A stretch of DNA of 25,535 bases from CAZCVI01 sp964502145 (GTDB taxonomy: Bacteria; Acidobacteriota; Aminicenantia; UBA2199). Made by a program: the position numbers and the translations under genes. Positions 22,900 through 25,535 of this stretch are shown here, one piece after another; within the stretch, counting starts at the first letter, position 1; every line of letters begins with the position of its first letter. The DNA is taken from assembly GCA_964502145.1 (NCBI GenBank), contig CAZCVI010000100.1:1-25535 (forward strand). The letters run 5' to 3'. The notes below the pieces were generated by a model, which was given only the letters and a program-made list of their open reading frames with translations, made no database searches and was not told where the DNA came from.

Positions 22900-24276
22900 A
22901 TGCCAAAAGAAAAAAAAGAAAAAATAAAAAAAGAAAAAACCGACCATATCACGCTTTCCTTTGTCAGTTTGGGGTGTTTTAAAAATATTGTGGACACGGA
23001 AGTATTGGGCGGCATGCTGGAAAAAAGAAATATTCGCCTGGTTTCACCTTATGAAGACTGTGATTGGATTGTAATTAATACCTGCGGTTTCATCCGGGAT
23101 GCAAAAGAAGAGAGTATTGATGAAATTTTAGCGGCCCTAGAGAAAAAAGAAAAAGGGGAAACAAAACACGTGGCGGTTTTTGGTTGTTTAACGGAACGGT
23201 ATTATAAAGACTTAAAAAGCAATTTTAAGGATGCAGATATTATCTGGGGGGTCAATGATCTGGAAGGACTGGCTGAATTGATCGCCACAACTGACGAAAA
23301 TGCAACGGGAAAGAATAAACCAGCTTATCAAGACAAAGAACTTTTTCTCTACAATGAAACGCATAAACGTATTATTACGACCACGCCCAATGTGACTTTC
23401 ATTAAAATTTCCGAGGGCTGCAATATGAAATGCAGCTTTTGTGCGATTCCCCAGATTCGCGGGGAATTTCGCTCGCGAACGATTGCTTCGATTCTCAAAG
23501 AAGCGGAAAATTATCAGAAAATGGGGTTTTCCGAGATCAATCTGGTGTCGCAGAACTCCACCTATTTTGGGAAAGATAGAAGTAACCACTCGGAGTTGCC
23601 GTTGCTTTTAAAAGAGCTTTCCACATTGGGGTTAAAGGCGGTGCGGGTGCTTTATTTGATGCCCGAAGAGGTGACCAATGAGATTATCGAAGGGTTTGCC
23701 GTGCCTTCGGTGGTGCCTTATTTTGATTTGCCGTTCCAACATGTTGCAGCACCTATAGTGAAGGCGATGAACCGTGCGGGCGGGGTAGAAAAAAATACGA
23801 AATTGATTGCCCAGATCAGAAAAACGTACAAGGACGCTGTGATTCGTTCCTCGTTTATTGTCGGGTTTCCCGGTGAGACCGAGGCGGATTTTAAGGAATT
23901 GGTGAATTTTGCCAAAAAGACGGGGATTGAGCGCATCGGGGTTTTTGCTTATTCGGATGAGGAGAATACGGAGGCGTTTAATATCAGTGAGAAGGTAGAA
24001 CCCTATATTATAGAAGAGCGGCGGGAAAAGTTATTGGATGTTTCGGACCGGAATATTGAGAAGTTCAATAAAAAATTAGTGGCATCCGGTGCTGTTTTGG
24101 ATTTTTTGCCGTTGGGACCGTGGGATAATAATGGAACGATTGGCCGCATTTTAGCGCAAGCCCCGGATACCGATGGACTGACAAGGATCGAGGTGCCTTT
24201 TGTGGAAAATTACAGCAGTGTGCGGATCCGCGTGACTGGATATCAGAACGAATTGCTGTTTGGGGAATTGGCATGA
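22900..24276 (+). CDS. rimO: ribosomal protein S12 methylthiotransferase RimO
   Basis: Radical SAM enzyme that methylthiolates an aspartate of ribosomal protein S12. The N-terminal UPF0004 domain binds one iron-sulfur cluster through C26 (VSLGCFKN), C62 (NTCGFIRDAKEES) and C96 (FGCLTER). The radical SAM domain binds the second through C174, C178 and C181 (SEGCNMKCSFCAIPQ). A TRAM domain fills the C-terminus (about 395-458). VSLGCxKNxVDxE and CGFIxxAKEES place it with RimO rather than MiaB. At 458 residues it is slightly long because of a lysine-rich N-terminal tail (first 14 residues). CAGGA lies six bases before the ATG. pgpA overlaps its stop by four bases. Confidence 0.95.
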   Translation: MPKEKKEKIKKEKTDHITLSFVSLGCFKNIVDTEVLGGMLEKRNIRLVSPYEDCDWIVINTCGFIRDAKEESIDEILAALEKKEKGETKHVAVFGCLTERYYKDLKSNFKDADIIWGVNDLEGLAELIATTDENATGKNKPAYQDKELFLYNETHKRIITTTPNVTFIKISEGCNMKCSFCAIPQIRGEFRSRTIASILKEAENYQKMGFSEINLVSQNSTYFGKDRSNHSELPLLLKELSTLGLKAVRVLYLMPEEVTNEIIEGFAVPSVVPYFDLPFQHVAAPIVKAMNRAGGVEKNTKLIAQIRKTYKDAVIRSSFIVGFPGETEADFKELVNFAKKTGIERIGVFAYSDEENTEAFNISEKVEPYIIEERREKLLDVSDRNIEKFNKKLVASGAVLDFLPLGPWDNNGTIGRILAQAPDTDGLTRIEVPFVENYSSVRIRVTGYQNELLFGELA

Positions 24277-24731
24277 GACGCGTGTGGCTTTTAACCGCGA
24301 CATTTTTAAATATCGGTCGTATGCCATTTGCGCCAGGGACATTGGCGTCTTTGGTGACCATGTTACTGGTCTTTTTTGTACGCCCCTATTGGGAAGCGTC
24401 ACCATGGGTGCATATCTTGGCGATTGTCGTGGTGTTTTTCTTGGGTATTCCAGCGGCACTGGAGGCAGAACGGTATTTTAAAAAAGAAGACCCCGGGCAA
24501 TGTGTCATTGATGAAGTGATGGGGCAGATGATTGCCCTGTTGTTTGTGCCCCATCAGATTGAATTTTATATCGCTGGATTTGTTCTTTTCAGGATTTTTG
24601 ATATTCTTAAGCCAGTGCCTGTGAGCACATTGGAACGGGTACACGGCGGCTGGGGTGTGATGCTTGACGATGCGGCGGCAGGATTGTATGCCTTGTGTAT
24701 CATGCAGTTGTGTCTCTATGTTCTGAAATAA
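24273..24731 (+). CDS. pgpA: phosphatidylglycerophosphatase A
   Basis: Inner-membrane phosphatase giving phosphatidylglycerol from its phosphate. At 152 residues it shows the family landmarks: GRMPFAPGTLASL near the start, CVIDEVMGQMIAL, FRIFDILKPVPVSTLE and GGWGVMLDDAAAG, with three to four hydrophobic segments. The conserved acidic residues expected for metal binding (ID-E and LDD) are present. It is translationally coupled to rimO by an ATGA overlap, and pgpA is not a usual rimO partner in model organisms. It ends 24 bases from the converging rhomboid gene, with no convincing terminator between. Confidence 0.94.
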   Translation: MRRVWLLTATFLNIGRMPFAPGTLASLVTMLLVFFVRPYWEASPWVHILAIVVVFFLGIPAALEAERYFKKEDPGQCVIDEVMGQMIALLFVPHQIEFYIAGFVLFRIFDILKPVPVSTLERVHGGWGVMLDDAAAGLYALCIMQLCLYVLK

Positions 24732-24755
24732 GCGCAGCGTTTTTTAGCTTGTTTT

Positions 24756-25316
24756 TTATCTTTTAGTAGTGGAGTATGGCTGTTTGCTGAATAAATACGC
24801 GGCCAGTACCCCGGCAATAGCACTGAACAGGTGCCCTTCCCAGGAAATGACGCTATTAAATGGGAGGATTCCAGTGATCATGGAACCCCCATACAGAAAA
24901 ACAACCCCCACAGCCAACAAAATGGGCAGAATTTTTTTCGTCATGATGCCAAAAGCAATGAGGAAAGCGGCGATCCCGTAAATCAGACCACTGGCACCAA
25001 TATGGTTGGCAGAACGCCCCAATACCCAAACCATACTGCCACCAACCAGGACGATGACAGCAATCACTTTAAAAGCAATCTTGTCATAAAAGGAAACGAG
25101 TAGTATCCCCAAAACGAGCAGTGGCAAAGTATTACCAATCAAGTGAAACAGACTGGCGTGCAGAAAGGGCGAAGCGATAATACCGATCAAACCACGAGTG
25201 GTGCGGGGCAGAATGCCGTGGGAATTCAAATGAAACGGCAGAATCTGATCAATAAAATAAATGACCCATATGATTACGATTAACGCAAAGACTATTTTTA
25301 TTTTTTCTGACTTCAT
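24756..25316 (-). CDS. rhomboid-family intramembrane serine protease
   Basis: Compact six-helix rhomboid (186 residues). Helix 2 holds FLHASLFHLIGN with the conserved histidines and asparagine (H58, N62). Helix 4 holds the nucleophile in IGASGLIYG (S109). Helix 6 supplies the base in WEGHLFSAIAG (H162). Short hydrophilic ends and no extra domains make it a minimal core enzyme. It cleaves membrane proteins within the bilayer; substrates are unknown. The ATG at 25316 has no ribosome binding site, and the promoter puts transcription start one base before it. Confidence 0.93.
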   Translation of the reverse strand: MKSEKIKIVFALIVIIWVIYFIDQILPFHLNSHGILPRTTRGLIGIIASPFLHASLFHLIGNTLPLLVLGILLVSFYDKIAFKVIAVIVLVGGSMVWVLGRSANHIGASGLIYGIAAFLIAFGIMTKKILPILLAVGVVFLYGGSMITGILPFNSVISWEGHLFSAIAGVLAAYLFSKQPYSTTKR

Positions 25317-25323
25317 GGTGTTA

Positions 25324-25353
25324 ATTGTACCATATTTTTACTTGAAGAAACAA
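25324..25353 (-). promoter_or_regulatory. extended -10 promoter of the rhomboid gene, predicting a leaderless mRNA
   Basis: Minus strand: TTGTTT (25353-25348), an 18-base spacer ending TGG, then TACAAT (25329-25324). Only seven bases lie between the -10 box and the ATG. The TGGTACAAT core is identical to that of the rimO promoter. Confidence 0.55.
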
Positions 25354-25367
25354 GGGGCGGCGTCTGA

Positions 25368-25474
25368 CCTGAATTCACCGCCAAGTTAATGGGAAGTATG
25401 GGAATTATGGGAATTATGGGATAAACAGAAATATTCCCATTCCTCCCATAATTCTCATAATTCCCATACTTCCC
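25368..25474. repeat. flank box plus hairpin built from GGGAATTAT nonamers
   Basis: The left arm (25391-25420) reads GGGAAGTAT, GGGAATTAT, GGGAATTAT, GGG. The right arm (25445-25474) is its reverse complement at 29 of 30 positions, across a 24-base loop. The loop ends in another unit, CCCATTCCT. A box CCTGAATTCACCGCCAAG (25368-25385) lies just left and matches, in inverted orientation, 16 of 18 positions of the right flank of the element at 22659-22770. The rest of the window (to 25535) shows no gene. Confidence 0.8.
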
Positions 25475-25535
25475 ACTTGCTTTTAACCCTAATTAGACAA
25501 CTGAGCCTAGTTTTCCCCCTTTTCCTGATGGTCTC

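Overview
The window is a chromosomal segment of a Gram-negative-type bacterium with a moderately AT-leaning composition. Evidence for a diderm lifestyle includes an Opp/Dpp-type permease pair, a type IV pilin-like gene followed by two O-antigen-ligase-superfamily membrane proteins, and several secreted proteins. The conserved block ispE - tRNA-Gln - prs - rplY(ctc) - rpsF - rpsR - rplI - dnaB (minus strand, 15562-21021) resembles the order in Deltaproteobacteria and Acidobacteriota. With the tandem M14 peptidases and the AAA-ATPase/PD-(D/E)XK gene, an uncultured Acidobacteriota-like lineage (for example Aminicenantes) is my guess, at low confidence.

Layout. Positions 1-646 hold no solid gene: a 14-bp inverted repeat, a possible 34-residue peptide ORF with a good ribosome binding site, and the decayed remnant of a WD40 repeat. 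An AAA-ATPase-like/PD-(D/E)XK protein follows (minus, 647-2203). Next come a plus-strand secreted protein of unknown function, two dipeptide/oligopeptide ABC permeases, a TraB/GumN protein and two tandem 891-residue M14 zinc carboxypeptidase-like proteins (to 11341). Abutting these tail to tail is a minus-strand set (11342-15231): a type IV pilin-like protein followed by two O-antigen-ligase/TPR proteins. This set has a candidate sigma-54 promoter and an internal hairpin terminator. The translation/replication block comes next, then a metallo-beta-lactamase-fold hydrolase and a serine esterase (minus), rimO-pgpA (plus) and a rhomboid protease (minus).

How the genes fit together. The permeases, peptidases and TraB/GumN protein point to secreted-protein or peptide use. 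The pilin/ligase set suggests glycosylated surface pili. The central block is housekeeping (isoprenoid precursors, PRPP, ribosomal proteins, replicative helicase).

The most unusual feature is in the spacers. Many intergenic gaps carry tandem 9-nt units (CTGGACNNN, GGGAATTAT or related). Two of these form long, nearly perfect hairpins in which even the variable triplets are mirrored between arms. These hairpins share a flanking box (CCTGAATTCACCGCCAAG-like), and two of the loci share a loop-like sequence. I know of no named element like this. Also notable are an ispE reading frame that runs straight through tRNA-Gln and two genes whose promoters predict leaderless mRNAs.
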